DNA of 64,000 nucleotides from Baylisascaris procyonis (taxonomy: Eukaryota; Nematoda; Chromadorea; Rhabditida; Ascarididae). Location: contig JAZARR010000074.1 in NCBI GenBank assembly GCA_037389465.1, positions 5,580,001 through 5,644,000 on the forward strand, given 5' to 3'. Below the pieces are notes generated by a model. It saw only the letters and a program-made list of their open reading frames with translations. It was not told where the DNA came from and ran no database searches. Within the stretch, counting starts at the first letter, position 1; each line of letters opens with the position of its first letter. The translations under genes and the position numbers were made by a program. This document shows positions 51,946 to 64,000 of the stretch, in pieces.

Positions 51946-52996
51946 GCTTTTACATGTTCACTCAGCCAGTCTCTCGTACAAATCATCCACAGAAGATTTG
52001 TTTTCGTTTTAATTCGACCAGTGTATAATATAGGCGAATTTTTTCACCTATAAAACGCATGTATTTTCCTTCAAAGATTATGGATCAGAGGTCATGAGCG
52101 CTGAAGAGATTTGGTGATAGTGAACATTATACCCACCGAATTTCGCAATCCCACTTTCATTGGTTAGTTCGTTGAAATTACCCGACACAGAGACAATCAC
52201 AGCATATACGAACAGAATGACGTCATCATAGTGCGTTTTTTGCGTCAGCGCATAAAAATGCGGGCTTTCTCACTTATAAACATTATATACTATTGCTGTG
52301 AATAGCTAGAGTTCAACTGGGAAACCCACTCTAAAACAATGGCGCACCAATAGCTTAAGAAGTAATGTTTCAGATTATACGGTGTTGAATAGAGTTCAGC
52401 GCAAAAATTTGGTTCTGATTAATTGTTTTTGCTTTGAGCAATCTTGTGGAGGATTTGTTTGTCTCAGTCTTATGGCAGATCTGTAATTAAGGCAACTATT
52501 ACCTTAAAGCTTTTTTTCTTTCTTCGGTTTCTTTTACTGAGGCATTCCAAGAAGGATAATCGCTCTCTTCCTCATGGGTGCGATTAAAGAAGTAGTGATG
52601 GAGTAAATTTTGCCAAATGCATGTGGTCACATAGGGGAAGAAATGAACCCTCCAGGACCACATGGGAGGCGAGGTCAACCCACCCTTTCATGACGAATAA
52701 GCGCTCCTTATGTTAGCGCAAAGCGTTTTTGTGTACTTTTTGGAATTTTTTTTCGTCTTTGTTGAATTTTACAGTGTGAAATGGCACCGCTGAGCAAAAA
52801 ATGCACTGCTGCTGGATTGCATTGCATGCATTTTTATGTGCATCTATACAAATGCCCAGGAATTTTCTCCCATGTTTTTTATTTGAGCGGAAAATGACAG
52901 AAGAGTCTTTCAAAAATTACTCTCTCTCCCTTCTTCTCCCTGTCTCTGTCTATGTCTCTCTATCTCTCTCTCTCTACACACATGTATACATTATAC

Positions 52997-52999
<3 letters not shown>

Positions 53000-53092
<93 letters not shown>
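53000..53092. repeat. Two adjacent TA microsatellite arrays
   Basis: Two TA runs (about 39 and 52 bases) are split by AC, and preceded by a CT-rich tract and TACATTATACATTA. Confidence 0.95.
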
Positions 53093-53095
<3 letters not shown>

Positions 53096-54112
53096 GTATG
53101 CATGTGTGTAGCATTTTTGGTGTCGCTTCATGGAGTAATTCCTGCCTCAATGTTTCAGCCAGGAAAGAAATTTTCTTATTTGATAGTATGCCATCCGAAC
53201 GTCCACACTGAATTCATTTTTCCCTATTTATAACAACACTCAAATTATCTGCTCTATTCACTATCTGAGCAACAACATATGAAGGTCAAGATTGCAAACG
53301 GAACTTAAATGTATGTCTAAAAACTTCTCTGTGGTAATTTTTCAGCAAAACGGAAAGTGACAAGAGCATGATGAATTGTGTACAATGATCTCAAGTAGTG
53401 TCGATTTTTTTTTCGTCAAACAAGAGTGCACATTTTCAACCATATTTGTTGTTGCTTGGCTGATGAATAATCATAGTTGAAATATCTCAACGAAATTCAA
53501 AAGCAAATATCTTTTCGATTGTTAGAGAATTCGATGAAAGTTTTTCTATATATGCAAAAAGATGTGCTTGTATATTTGTGCATAATCGAAGAAACTAAAC
53601 GCGAAATAAGTGCTGAGCATTATTTCTTTGAATAGTTCCTTTCTTCTAACCATCTGAAATTTTTGACCGATTTCTTCAGTATTGGTTTTATTTTGCAAAA
53701 TATTTTTGAATAATTCAGTAACCATTTTGAATAATGTCGCCTTTTCGTTTCGTCTATGCCAGTGTAATATAAGGTGATTGAATATGACATGAAATTATTT
53801 TAGCCGCAAATCTCTTTTGTTGTAGAAATTAAAACGTCGGTTTTTCTCATTTAGGAACAGTAGGAAATCGAAGTGCTCCACAGGTTTTGTGTGCGCGACG
53901 TGAGATGTTCATATCTAGTTCTATTAAGTAGACGATATGAAGGCGTTTTACTCAGCGTTACTGGAAGCAACTTTTTTGATGCGCCTTCTAGACTACAACG
54001 TATCGAGCAATGATTTCTTGAAGCGTAGGCGGTAATGTTGGTCTACGTTCTAATTGCGTAAGCATTAAGCTTTCCGTTGCCGACTGATCCGTTCGTGTTG
54101 GCTTGGTCACGC

Positions 54113-57100
54113 ATGCTTGCACCTATGGGCGGGACTGAGCCGCAAACATACGACTACAAGAGTGCGTCCAATCGGCGGCATGTTCATTGGTCTTCGAGTA
54201 ACTCCGGTAAGCGAAACCTCTTACTTCAACGCATCTTGAGACGCCGTTCTCCAAATCCTCGTCGATATGCCACCAACAAGTCTGTTTTGTTTTGAATTCA
54301 TTGTTCAAAAAATGGATTATCTTGAAATTTCCCAGCAAAAAGGTATCTATACCCTTAGCAGTTTAGACTCTACTGAGATCTACAACTTCTAATTTCTAGT
54401 CTCTGCGAAAATTTTTTTCATTTTCTCTACTACCTCTCGCTTTTAAGCATATAATTTACTTAGCACTTCTTTGATAGATTTCCCAATCGAAAATTCGTTT
54501 TCAGTTCTGTGAATCCTAAGCGTCAATTGCGCTAATTTTCGATGCTGTTGAATAACTCATAAAAGCAAAAGCATTACTGAGTTATTTGGAGTCGTAGTGA
54601 ACGATAGCTGCTTGTGAGAATGAATATTGAACAGCTCTATCGTTCTTTGTAAATAAATTTTGAAAACGAATTATCTCTTTCATATCTCATCTGTAATTCA
54701 TTCAATTTTCATTTTCGATTGCAGATGAATTTATTAAAATATTTTTACCTCATAGCTTATTTATTCGATGTTCAAATATGGCAACATAAAATGTTCTTAC
54801 GTTAAATGTTTTTTTCATTCTTCGTATATTTCCATTTTATTTGTCTAGATTGGCTTCATAGTATCTACATTTTATGGTTGCCCTCGTCTAAATTTCTTTC
54901 GTTTTCGCGAGTATTTCTCTTCTAGCATTTTCTTGATAGAACTATGCGATATTGGTGAGATGGAGGAAATTTTTGAATTTTCAATGAAATTTTTGATGAA
55001 ATTTTGAAATTTCAATTTGTGAAACTTTTTGTCTATCTCAAGCAATTTATGTTCAATTTCTAACCTATTGACGAGCAATCTCATACAGGGTTCATCACTA
55101 TTCGATGTAGGATTATTTGTTTAGCATAATTAATTTCATTCTAAGAAACTCAATTATGAATTATTTTACTCTACATAAATAGTCCACTCAAAATTAAATC
55201 AACATGTCATTTTTATGATGCAAGAAAGAATTGAGTAATCATTAGAGGATGTTTACTACAGTTCGTCTCTGCGAGTTTTCAAGCGTGAAATTATACAATC
55301 ATCAATCCTTTGCGAAACTGGTATGTTGGCAACGAAAATTGCAGTTGGTAAATCTAGTTGCAATACTCGTTGAAGTGTTCGAAAGCGATATAAATTTAAG
55401 TATTCCTTATGGCTATCGATGATTCACTCTGACTAGCGATTGAAATACTCTTCTTTACGATGTAACGTCCCTGTTCCAATGCCCTGTTTTTGTTTCATTG
55501 TTGATGTTTGATATTGTCGAGCTAAGATTAGCTGCATATAATTTTCGTCTTTTTTTTGTACATAAATAGGGGCACGGAGTTTTTATTTAACTTCTAGATC
55601 TCAATTTATGAAGGTATGGATTTTCTCTAACTGTTTGAGATGATTTTTTGATGTGGATGTGATGCCAAACGATGGATACTATAGAATTATAGTGAACGAC
55701 GAAGAAGGCATCAGAAGTTTGGCTTCTTTTATTCCATTTGTGAGAAACAAATCAATCTAATGTAGTTTATATATAATATAATTATAGTGCAATTTATAAG
55801 TAACAGTGGATTTCCGATTGACTGTGAATGAAATAGCCGTCTATATTCGTTTTCTAAGCGAAAAAATTTTTCATTCTGAGATTTGTGGGTTTGTAGTTTT
55901 GGTTAATAGTAGCCGCTAAAGTTTTGCTAAATTTAGTATTTCATTGCTGCATATAGTGCTCAAATATTAAGCTGATAGCTTGGCCACTGTTGTGAGCAAA
56001 ATACAAACATTAATGCAGAAGGAACAATTGAAGGGCACTTTAACGTGTTGAGAATTTCACCATATCGTTGTTTTCTTTATTACGGTGAGGAATGACCCTG
56101 GTTTTTATATGGATCGAGAGCACATTAAACTCCGCCTACTGCCGCTCCATTTAGATCATCATAGTGCTCTTGCTTGGCTTCTTCCATTGACGATTCCAAG
56201 ATTCCGCGGTGCATTTTAATATTTAAATAAGAATTTTTTTTTGAATTCCCTTTAGGAAGAGCATAGAATAGGCTTGAGTGCTATTCCAATAGAAATGCGG
56301 TGCCGCTTAATGCGCTAGAAGAAGTAGCCAATCAAACTTTTCTCATATCGTTCCTGGTCAATTAGACTTTTGTTCTATGTTCCTCTTTCTCTAAGAAATG
56401 AAATAAGTTTTTTCAATTGAAAAATCGGCTCTTCGATTATGTTTATTTGTTTACCTGATCAGCTTAATTAAATATTCATCCATAATGATATCATTCAAAA
56501 TTTTCTAAATATAAATTCGCCTATTGAGTTGAGCTATTGATATGCTTATTTAAGGTAGTGAACAATTGGATACGTCGATTGTGGCAGAAATGGATCGACG
56601 CGGTGCGTTGACAATACCGGATTTTGGTATTCGTAACGATGATGTGCATTATTTGTGCATTGATTCCGTTATTTCGGGTCGTGGTCCTGATCGATTAAAA
56701 TACCTCGATTTAGAGGGTTTGTTTATTTGCCACTTGTTATTGCTTCTTTCTTTATGAAATCTATGTATATATACTGCTATTCCTGGAAGTATGGAAACTA
56801 TGCAATTATTGCTTAAATACAAATGCAATTATGCAATTTCAAGTCTCTAGGCGGCTATCGAAGTGTTTTACAAGCGGATAATAAGCCATCTTTATGCTCG
56901 TAATTCATTATAACCAGTGACTCTGCAACTCTGCAACATATTATGCAATTTTTAGATTCTTCAGCATCGTAACACATTGCCTTTTCACTGAGCAAAAAGC
57001 AACTGCTTAGATGTTCTATTTCAGTAGAAAGTTATTTCACTGAAAATACCCGTAATAATTATTACAATATAGAGATAAATTTCAGGTCGATGGAGGCTTA

Positions 57101-59420
57101 GTGATCGCAGCGTTCCATATATAACAGCAGCGTTTCAACACCTCGAACGACTTAATGACGCAAAAGATGCCTTGCGGGTATCTTCTACTTTTCATTTCTC
57201 AAATTTAAATCAAAATTTTAGGAATTCTTTTAATAAAAAAAAGTGATCTACTAACATAGAATTCATTTTTAAAGATTTCGCGAATACTCGACAATATTTA
57301 TGAATGAGACCACTAAGGCGATTTTAAGAAACGCTAATGTTTGAATGAAATATTTCAATGCTCATCAGAAAGTTTATGCGATCAAGTCAATACATGTGAT
57401 CACTGCTCAATTTGAGCAAATGTTTAGCATATACAACAGTCATACATAGCGATATTTCTAGGTAGTTTATAATTCAACTCAAATTTAAACCTGAAAACTC
57501 GAGCGGCATAATTCATTTTTCTATATGGAAGTTCATTTTATAATTTTCACAGATGTTCACGGATGAACCATTGAATGCAGTTGGTATGCTAGGATGGGCA
57601 CCTTCTGAACAAGCACCGAAAAAGGAGAAGAAAACGATCGTAGTTATTCGTCCTGAAGCAGAATTCAAAGAGCAATTGCCACCTTCACCTCGAGAAGCTG
57701 TGCCGCACAGATCTGCCGGATACGGTACGCATGTTCACTTCCGGTTTTTTTTCTAAATTCTATTCGGCGTTTGAAGTCCATTTATTTGATATAGGAGGGA
57801 ATGATTTCAGTTAGCAGCAACAGCAAAACAGCAAGATTCGAATGTACTTTAACAAAGTGTGATGCCTTAACGAGTGTGTCCAATCACTTCTTGTTGATAA
57901 TAATGGATGTATTTTTGAATTGCATTTGATGTTTTCTTTTTTTTTTGAACACAACAATTATAGAGTTGAGACGAACTCACTCGAATGCACATTCAAGGGC
58001 GATAGCAATTTTTATAATGGCGTCGCAATATTCACATTGCCGATCCCTAACATCGTCATAGGTTTATCAAAATCGTTGTGACCTTTTAGTGAGACTGCAA
58101 TTCCTCGAGAAAATATTTGATGCACTAATAGGCGAATAGAAGTAAAGAAATTTTTCATCATTTAGCGATGTGTAACTATTTTGATAGAAATTCTTTGCTA
58201 TATGAGCATAATAGGAGAAAAGCAAATGCATTAGGCAATTGATATCTTGGAATTATAGTTGTTTACAGTCGTACATTTGTGTAAGGTAGTTTTATTTGTT
58301 GGCAATTCGTATTTAGGCCCACCTTAAGACCAGTAGTTGAATACGCTTGTCCTTTTCTTTATCCTTCTTCTATTTTACCTTGGGCTATAAGATTCTCTCA
58401 TTTTCCTGTATTGTATACAGCGTTATAACTACGACTACTGGTTGTAGGCTTCCAAATTTAGTACCTCCTCTATATGGTGCAACTTTCACAAAATAACATG
58501 AACTAGTCGAAAAAAATTTCAGGTCCTGCACATCAGAAACGGAAGCTCTCCGTTTCTGAGCGTGCACGCTCCCCTGCACGAAGCGCTGAAGCTCCGATTT
58601 TAATCACTGATTATGACAAATATGCGAAATATCAAACCAAAGGTATATGTTTATAGACCATTATTTTGATCACCTTAAATAAGTCGAATTTGCAATTTTT
58701 CAGCAATTTATTTTCAAAAAGACAGCACCTCAGTAGAAGATTTTTGTCCTGGTTGAAGATTTAAGTATTATTTTCTTTCAAATAACCTCACTCTCCGTCA
58801 ATGAGAATCGTGAAGAATGGTATCAGCATAGTTCTGGGCCACACAGCAACATTAAACATATGCGAAGAAGTGAATTATTGCAGTTGCTCTATATACATGA
58901 GGATTTCTTTTTCCTATATTAGCCATAACGCTCTTGGCTGTTATGTCAGTAGGTTTGCTCAAACAAAGCATACATAGTTTCGGTCATATTCGCCTAAATT
59001 TTAAATTATTTTAACGGACAGTGCATTGATCTTGGCAATTTACTTCAAGTACTCTTTCATGGGGATTTCTAAACATTGTTTTTCATTTACAGCACTCTCG
59101 CCTTCTAATATTGAATCGAATTTTTATGCATATAGATTCGTCTCTGAAATGGGGTTCGAAGGGCGACCTGGGCTACGTCTCCGCAGACGAGCGCAATGGT
59201 TTGGAAATTCCATCACCTCGCATCAACACAACTAAAATGGGTAACGATGAGAGGCCTCCACACAGAACGCAGACACTTATGAATGGACACAGCGGTAAAT
59301 GGCGACAATCGAATGCTTCTGAGCGGAAATCAACACAAATTAGTCGAGGTGGATCATGTTGCATGATTTTGTATCATTATTATGCTTCAGTGGTGAGAAG
59401 AGACAAGGGCGAGGGGAGGA

Positions 59421-59492
<72 letters not shown>

Positions 59493-59876
59493 TTCACTGC
59501 TGAGACATGCCAAAACTACACCGGTAATAAGCGAACGAACGACCTGGACGATTCCTACTTGACCTAAAAATTGCTCGCGCTCCGTAAATACCGATAGGTT
59601 TGAGGACAAGAAAAAACTTATGCAGATATTCATTCGATGTGCAGCTTAGAGTTGGTTCGGAAATGCTTCATTCGAAGCGTTCCACCTCAAAATCTATGTC
59701 ATTGGTAGTTTTGATCATTTTGTTTCAGATCGTCATTACGCAGACGATTTAACGATTAGTGTCAGGGAGACGACGAAACATTTGCCGTATCGTTCCGGCG
59801 GATACGGTTCTCCACATCTTCATCGACAATACGATATCAGTCCACGATCGAATGGTACAACCGACTACTCTAGCGC
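54113..59876 (+). CDS. Unrecognised multi-exon gene (Arg/Ser-rich linker protein)
   Basis: Seven exons with agreeing phases: 54113-54206, 56555-56716, 57086-57177, 57553-57724, 58523-58642, 59136-59240 (alternative end 59294, 18 codons longer, same phase) and 59729-59876. They encode about 297 residues. The start is the first in-frame ATG (MLAPMGGTEPQTYDYKS), but the frame opens further upstream after a GTAAG, so it could be an internal exon. The N-terminal part is compact (GRGPDRLKYLDLEG, WRLSDRSVPYITAAFQHLE), followed by a basic region and linkers rich in Ser, Arg and Pro (SVSERARSPARS; YRSGGYGSPHLHR). No catalytic motif, signal peptide or membrane segment is visible. After the last exon either a short read-through ends at TGA (59894-59896), or splicing continues, perhaps to a small exon near 60354. 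I cannot name the family; a scaffold or cytoskeletal protein is a guess from composition. Confidence 0.65.
59422..59490. repeat. TA microsatellite inside an intron
   Basis: About 69 bases of TA in the intron between exons 59136-59240/59294 and 59729-59876 of the plus-strand gene, preceded by a GA-rich stretch. Confidence 0.95.
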
Positions 59877-59896
59877 GTACGTTTTATTTCTTTGAG

Positions 59897-62800
59897 GCAT
59901 CTTGGAATATTCTTAAGTCACCAGATAGCCGTAAATGTGATCTTTGGAATTTAATGCTACGGTCTCAGAAATTTCTTCTCGATTTGTGGATAAGAGTGAA
60001 CTGCTGAAATTAATGCACACTCTCTCTATACTCGTATAATAATACTTTTTTATGAGAGCATCAATTAATATTAATATTTAATATTGATCTGAGTTTAGAT
60101 CTGAGTTTAAACACTTAAATTTAGTAGAAAATTGCAATGGCTAGTCGAATTGCACTCTACGACAATCGCATCTGAGAATGAATCTTCTGCGGGAATTTCT
60201 AATAGCCGATGGGTTCTCTTAAAGTAAAAATACATTATTCCACACGTTTTATTATTTGTTTCCTGAATGTCGCAATGATTGCCGTGATAAGCGGGTTTCT
60301 ATCATTCTAGCCGCTCTTATACGCTTTCTCACCTATTCATTTATGTTTCGCAGTAAATATAACGACTCAAATCAGTAAGCGCAAAATTTAGATCCGAACA
60401 AACTTCGCCATACAATCGTAATGTGGATGATGTTCTTGTTACCACATATCATATGAGAAAAACAATGCGACGAGAACGAATGCAACATCGAGCGGATGCC
60501 AGCGTCCATTAAATTGTTATATTGGACAATATCCGCAGACGTTGCAAAGGATATTTGAAGCGATAGCATTGCTACGCTTATAATAACGAAATAAGTTCGA
60601 AACTCTCTTTACCTTGTATATAAGGGACGATTGGTCGGGCACTTCACTACAGCGCGGCGTTGCATCATATTCACTGCCAATTGTTTTTGGCACCCATATG
60701 CAAGCATATAGATATATTTAATTGATGTTGGCTCGTTCACTTTATCATTGATATTACTCAACGACGATCAGTCTCGATTTAAACGATTTTCGTGCTTTAC
60801 TTTTTTTGTTTTATGTAAACGACTTTTTGAAAGTTAAATTTCCATTCAGTCAGTCGAAGTCAGTTAAATTTCCATTTAACTGACTTCGCAACTAATGCAC
60901 CAATCGGCAAAGCGCATCCCCTCAAATAATATGCAAATTTTGCCCCCATAGCCTTTCATCAATTGATCAACCATATGTGTACATGGATGAATAATAGCAG
61001 ATAATCCTCCCCACAGATGTCTTCGCCATCAAAAAAACGCTTCATATTTTTTCGAAAGCTTCACGAGTGAATGAAATTAAAAGTTAAAACTTTATTACGA
61101 ATAATATAACACTTCTTCGCATATAGCCACACAAAATGGCGATTAGCGATGAGCAAATTTAATGCACTGAAACCGATAGAATGAACACTAATGTAATAGA
61201 ATTGAAATATTTCCGATAGAACACCACCGAGAAGCCTGTATTTGAATATACAATACACAAAAAAAGTACAACAAACAACCAAATACCACTTCTGGAAGTA
61301 AACATTACGTTCATAAATTCCAACATCACAATAATCTATGCTGTGACTCATTGTTACTTTTGAAGTTGAATAAATACTAGAAAAGAGGTGTCTTTAATTA
61401 CGGCAAATTATTGTTTGGAAGTGATAAGAGCAATCTACATTTAGAGCAATATGGGGAAAAAAAAAGAATATCAGGCGATAGGAGTGATGATTTGTAGCTC
61501 GTCTTGGAGGAAAATATTTGGAATGAAACGGATATGGCGAAGAGAGATGAGCTTTTCCATCAATTAGCAAAGATCAGTTGACTAATGCATTCAATACAAA
61601 CATGATTTCACATTTCGAGTGCTTTACAATCTCCTCATTCAGCTTCCACTAAGCAAAAAAAGCCATATGAAAAATCTCCAACATACAAAAAAATAATCTA
61701 AAAATTATGCAAATATTCAATTAATGCTCCAAAAAGAAAGAAAATTAAAAAAATGACGAAATTATCACATAACATAAATGCTTCACTCGTATTGTAAATA
61801 TTTCCCCATTTGAAAAATTTGTAATGTTGAGAAAAAAACTATCTATACGATAATTCATTTTTGAATAACTTCAAATATCTACGATATAAACAACAATGAA
61901 AATGACTCAATTGTTAATTAGCACAAACATCACGTACCTCGTCATTATAATTAAGGCTCTTGGAAAATGATATTCGCGAGCCGTGGACAATTTATGCAAT
62001 ATATATCGCAGACAATTTGTTACATCAAATGACAACTGTTCGGAGAAACAATAAAATATTTGTTAATGTTCGCATCAAATTCTTCGAAAGTGCTTGGCAA
62101 GCAGTAAATACATATATCTCAAGCTAATAATTTCAACCAAAAAAAAAAAAAATAATTTAAAATAATTTCCGTAATAATTTAAAGTAATTTCCGCCATAAG
62201 TCCTCCCGTTTTGCGTAGTAATTTATCATAAATTTTTTATCTTCACCTGTCGAATATTTGATGCAATTTTTTCAGCAAAGAAAAATAATTATATTGGAAA
62301 AAAAACACACACAACAAAAATAGAAAAGAATAAAGAATATATCCATATATTTAAAATGAAGATAAACAAGTAAATTGTAGGAGATCTGGGGAAAAAAAGC
62401 ATATAGACAACGCTCGAACGTTTTCGAATGGGAAGCTACCTTTAGGTTGCATTCTGTACAATTTGGAAGGATTGTCAGCTGTAAAAAAAAACTATTGTGA
62501 AATTTCATGAGACCATAAAAAGCGCCAGATATACGGTGGATATATTAAAGAAAATTTATTTCCATAGTGTTTAAATGTGGGAAAGAATTCTGAATGATAT
62601 AAGCATAGATTTGAAAAAAAAAGAGAAAAATCTGATCGATACCTAAATAAAAGCATAACTTATTGCCAGCAAACTCTAAAAAAAACGCTAGTAACCTCGA
62701 CAACAAACACAACTACAAAATAAACTATTGAGCTAATTAATAAGATGACAAAGAACAAATGCAACTAATAACGTATTTTCTTTATTTTTTTTTACATATT

Positions 62801-63348
62801 CGTCACATGAACGAGTTCGATTGAAAGAAGATTTGGATGGGAACGACGAAAATAAAAAGGGCTAGCTGAGTAAGCTATGAGAGATCACTTATAAGCATAA
62901 AATTGCAATTCACTTAGAGATGAGGAAGAAACTGAATCCATTTCGATTATCCCTTAATCCAAATCGAAATATTATTATCAATAATAAAAGAGGATATCCA
63001 CCAAATACAAGCATAATACATATTAAATTATTTCTAGCCGCAATATTCAAATGTCTTAGCAATCCTTTTACATCGTCATATACCACATAGAATCTCAACT
63101 ACATTCTCAGAACCTCTATGAAAAAAAAAATGCAAATAATGAGGAATGAAAATATGTTTAATTACTCCCTACGAAACATACGATAAGTGGGGTTAGATAA
63201 TAATGAGCCAAATTTAAATAGGTAATTCCAATCATTTGATTAATCGCTTCCGAAGAAATCGCTCAAATTAGAACAATAGGTGAAATAATATATCTGCTTA
63301 TTATCCTCTCAATTTTCCTTATTAGTTCATAATGAGTAATGCAATATG
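59897..63348. other. Convergent intergenic region, probable 3' UTRs
   Basis: Lies between the 3' ends of the plus-strand gene and lag-1. Very AT-rich with many A-runs; no supported coding exon. Candidate AATAAA signals for lag-1 appear only some 570 bases or more past its stop (TTTATT near 62781), so a long 3' UTR is possible. A perfect hairpin lies at 60855. Confidence 0.5.
60855..60888. repeat. Perfect 15-bp inverted repeat, 4-nt loop
   Basis: CGAAGTCAGTTAAAT, loop TTCC, then its exact reverse complement. The sequence AGTTAAATTTCCATT also occurs as a direct repeat at about 60832. Confidence 0.9.
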
Positions 63349-64000
63349 TTAACTCCTAAGAGATTCAGCATATTGCCTACTGGCAAGTGATCGAGCCGCA
63401 GTTTCGGTCTTATAACTGAATGTCATATTTGTCGAATATATAACACCATCATCACGAACCAACGACAAAGGCACTGATGCTGGCTCATTACTATAAGCGT
63501 TCCAACTCGGGCAAACTGTCGACAATGGTGGCACAAGACAGCCGATCATCTCTTCTGACCTATAATAAACTATTGCGAATAAATCTCTTTTAAAGCCGAT
63601 AAATCCCACATATTATTGTCAGCGATATGCTAAGCAAAATATGAACGGGAAATGACAAAGTGGTGGCATTGTTTTATTCTGTAATGAATGAAAACGAAGA
63701 GATAATTTCAGTTTTTTTTTCTCATTGATCCGTCAAGAAAACTATTGTCGCGAGGGATTCATCAATTTGTCTTTATTTCAAACACTACATATTCAGACGG
63801 TTAGGTAAAAATATGGCCAATGAGATTTTTTACTACCCTCTCATCAAAAAAATTTATGTATCTCTTAACATGTCTGCACTTTCAAGAAAGCTACTTTATG
63901 AAGAAAGATACGAGTAATCACCTGAAAATAGTTTCTACAGGTGTGCTGCCAAACCAAATCTTCAGATTAGCTTTGAAATTACAACCAGTGAGGTCGACAC
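63349..64000 (-). CDS. lag-1: CSL / Su(H) / LAG-1 Notch effector, last two coding exons (partial)
   Basis: CSL is the DNA-binding transcription factor that receives the Notch intracellular domain. Exons: 63922-64000 (cut by the window edge) and 63349-63559; the split codon AG/G gives arginine. The first reads [15 protein letters not shown] then TPVETIFR. The second reads [15 protein letters not shown], then [20 protein letters not shown] and a short basic tail ending in TAA. This is the C-terminal Ig-like (IPT/TIG) domain of CSL; the VPxSLVRxDGxIYST block is diagnostic of the family. The DNA-binding N-terminal and beta-trefoil domains lie beyond base 64000. The C-terminal extension after the domain is short, lacking the long Ser/Thr tail of vertebrate RBPJ. 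Confidence 0.85.

Larger units (their letters stand above)
49920..54110. other. Spacer with microsatellites, no supported gene
   Basis: Contains a 51-bp tandem duplication (50697), TA arrays (51853, 53000) and a CT-rich tract (52920-52975). Open frames across the TA arrays are Tyr-Ile repeats without meaning. Confidence 0.5.

Noticed and set aside
51742..52053. Tyr-Ile repeat open frames across TA arrays (also at 6497, 52801, 53000 and 59340)
   Set aside because: They are translations of TA microsatellites; no coding meaning.
59092..59238. Alternative exon from the TTTACAG acceptor reading ALSPSNIESNFYAYRF
   Set aside because: Open, but its frame does not join the following exon, whereas the GCATATAG acceptor at 59135 keeps phase through 59876.

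Overview
The window reads as nuclear DNA of a nematode. It is AT-rich, exons are short and separated by introns of roughly 0.25-1 kb, donors are GTAAGT-like and acceptors are mostly TTTCAG, and the largest protein is a worm-type muscle myosin heavy chain. Intron sizes are larger than usual for Caenorhabditis; I cannot name the genus. All gene models were assembled by eye from reading frames plus splice sites, and codon phase was checked across every junction.

Minus strand, left to centre. (1) 5369 to 360: an HPF1 (histone PARylation factor 1) homologue with a PBZ zinc finger in its first exon; its 3' end lies outside the window or could not be recognised. (2) 12190 to 8028 and 21606 to 16663: two tandem chimeric genes, called C and B here. 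Each joins a new two-exon N-terminus to copies of the last exons of a myosin rod. (3) 36383 to 24563: the parental complete 15-exon muscle myosin heavy chain (A), 1958 residues, including a 25-codon first exon. A, B and C share aligned introns, poly(A) signals and about 0.4 kb of 3' flank. They therefore arose by segmental DNA duplication, with one breakpoint in intron 10 of A.

Centre to right. 36.4-54.1 kb is mostly non-coding, with short tandem repeats and a few unassigned exon-like patches. A plus-strand multi-exon gene of unrecognised family runs from about 54.1 to 59.9 kb, with seven phase-consistent exons. At the right edge are the last two coding exons of a CSL/Su(H)/LAG-1 Notch effector on the minus strand, convergent with the plus-strand gene.

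The most unusual content is the pair of motor-less myosin-rod chimeras. Their reading frames and splice sites are intact, they show a 256-nt tract of complete identity consistent with gene conversion, and their C-termini have decayed differently. The PBZ-HPF1 fusion is the other point of interest. No rRNA, tRNA, CRISPR or prokaryotic features were seen.
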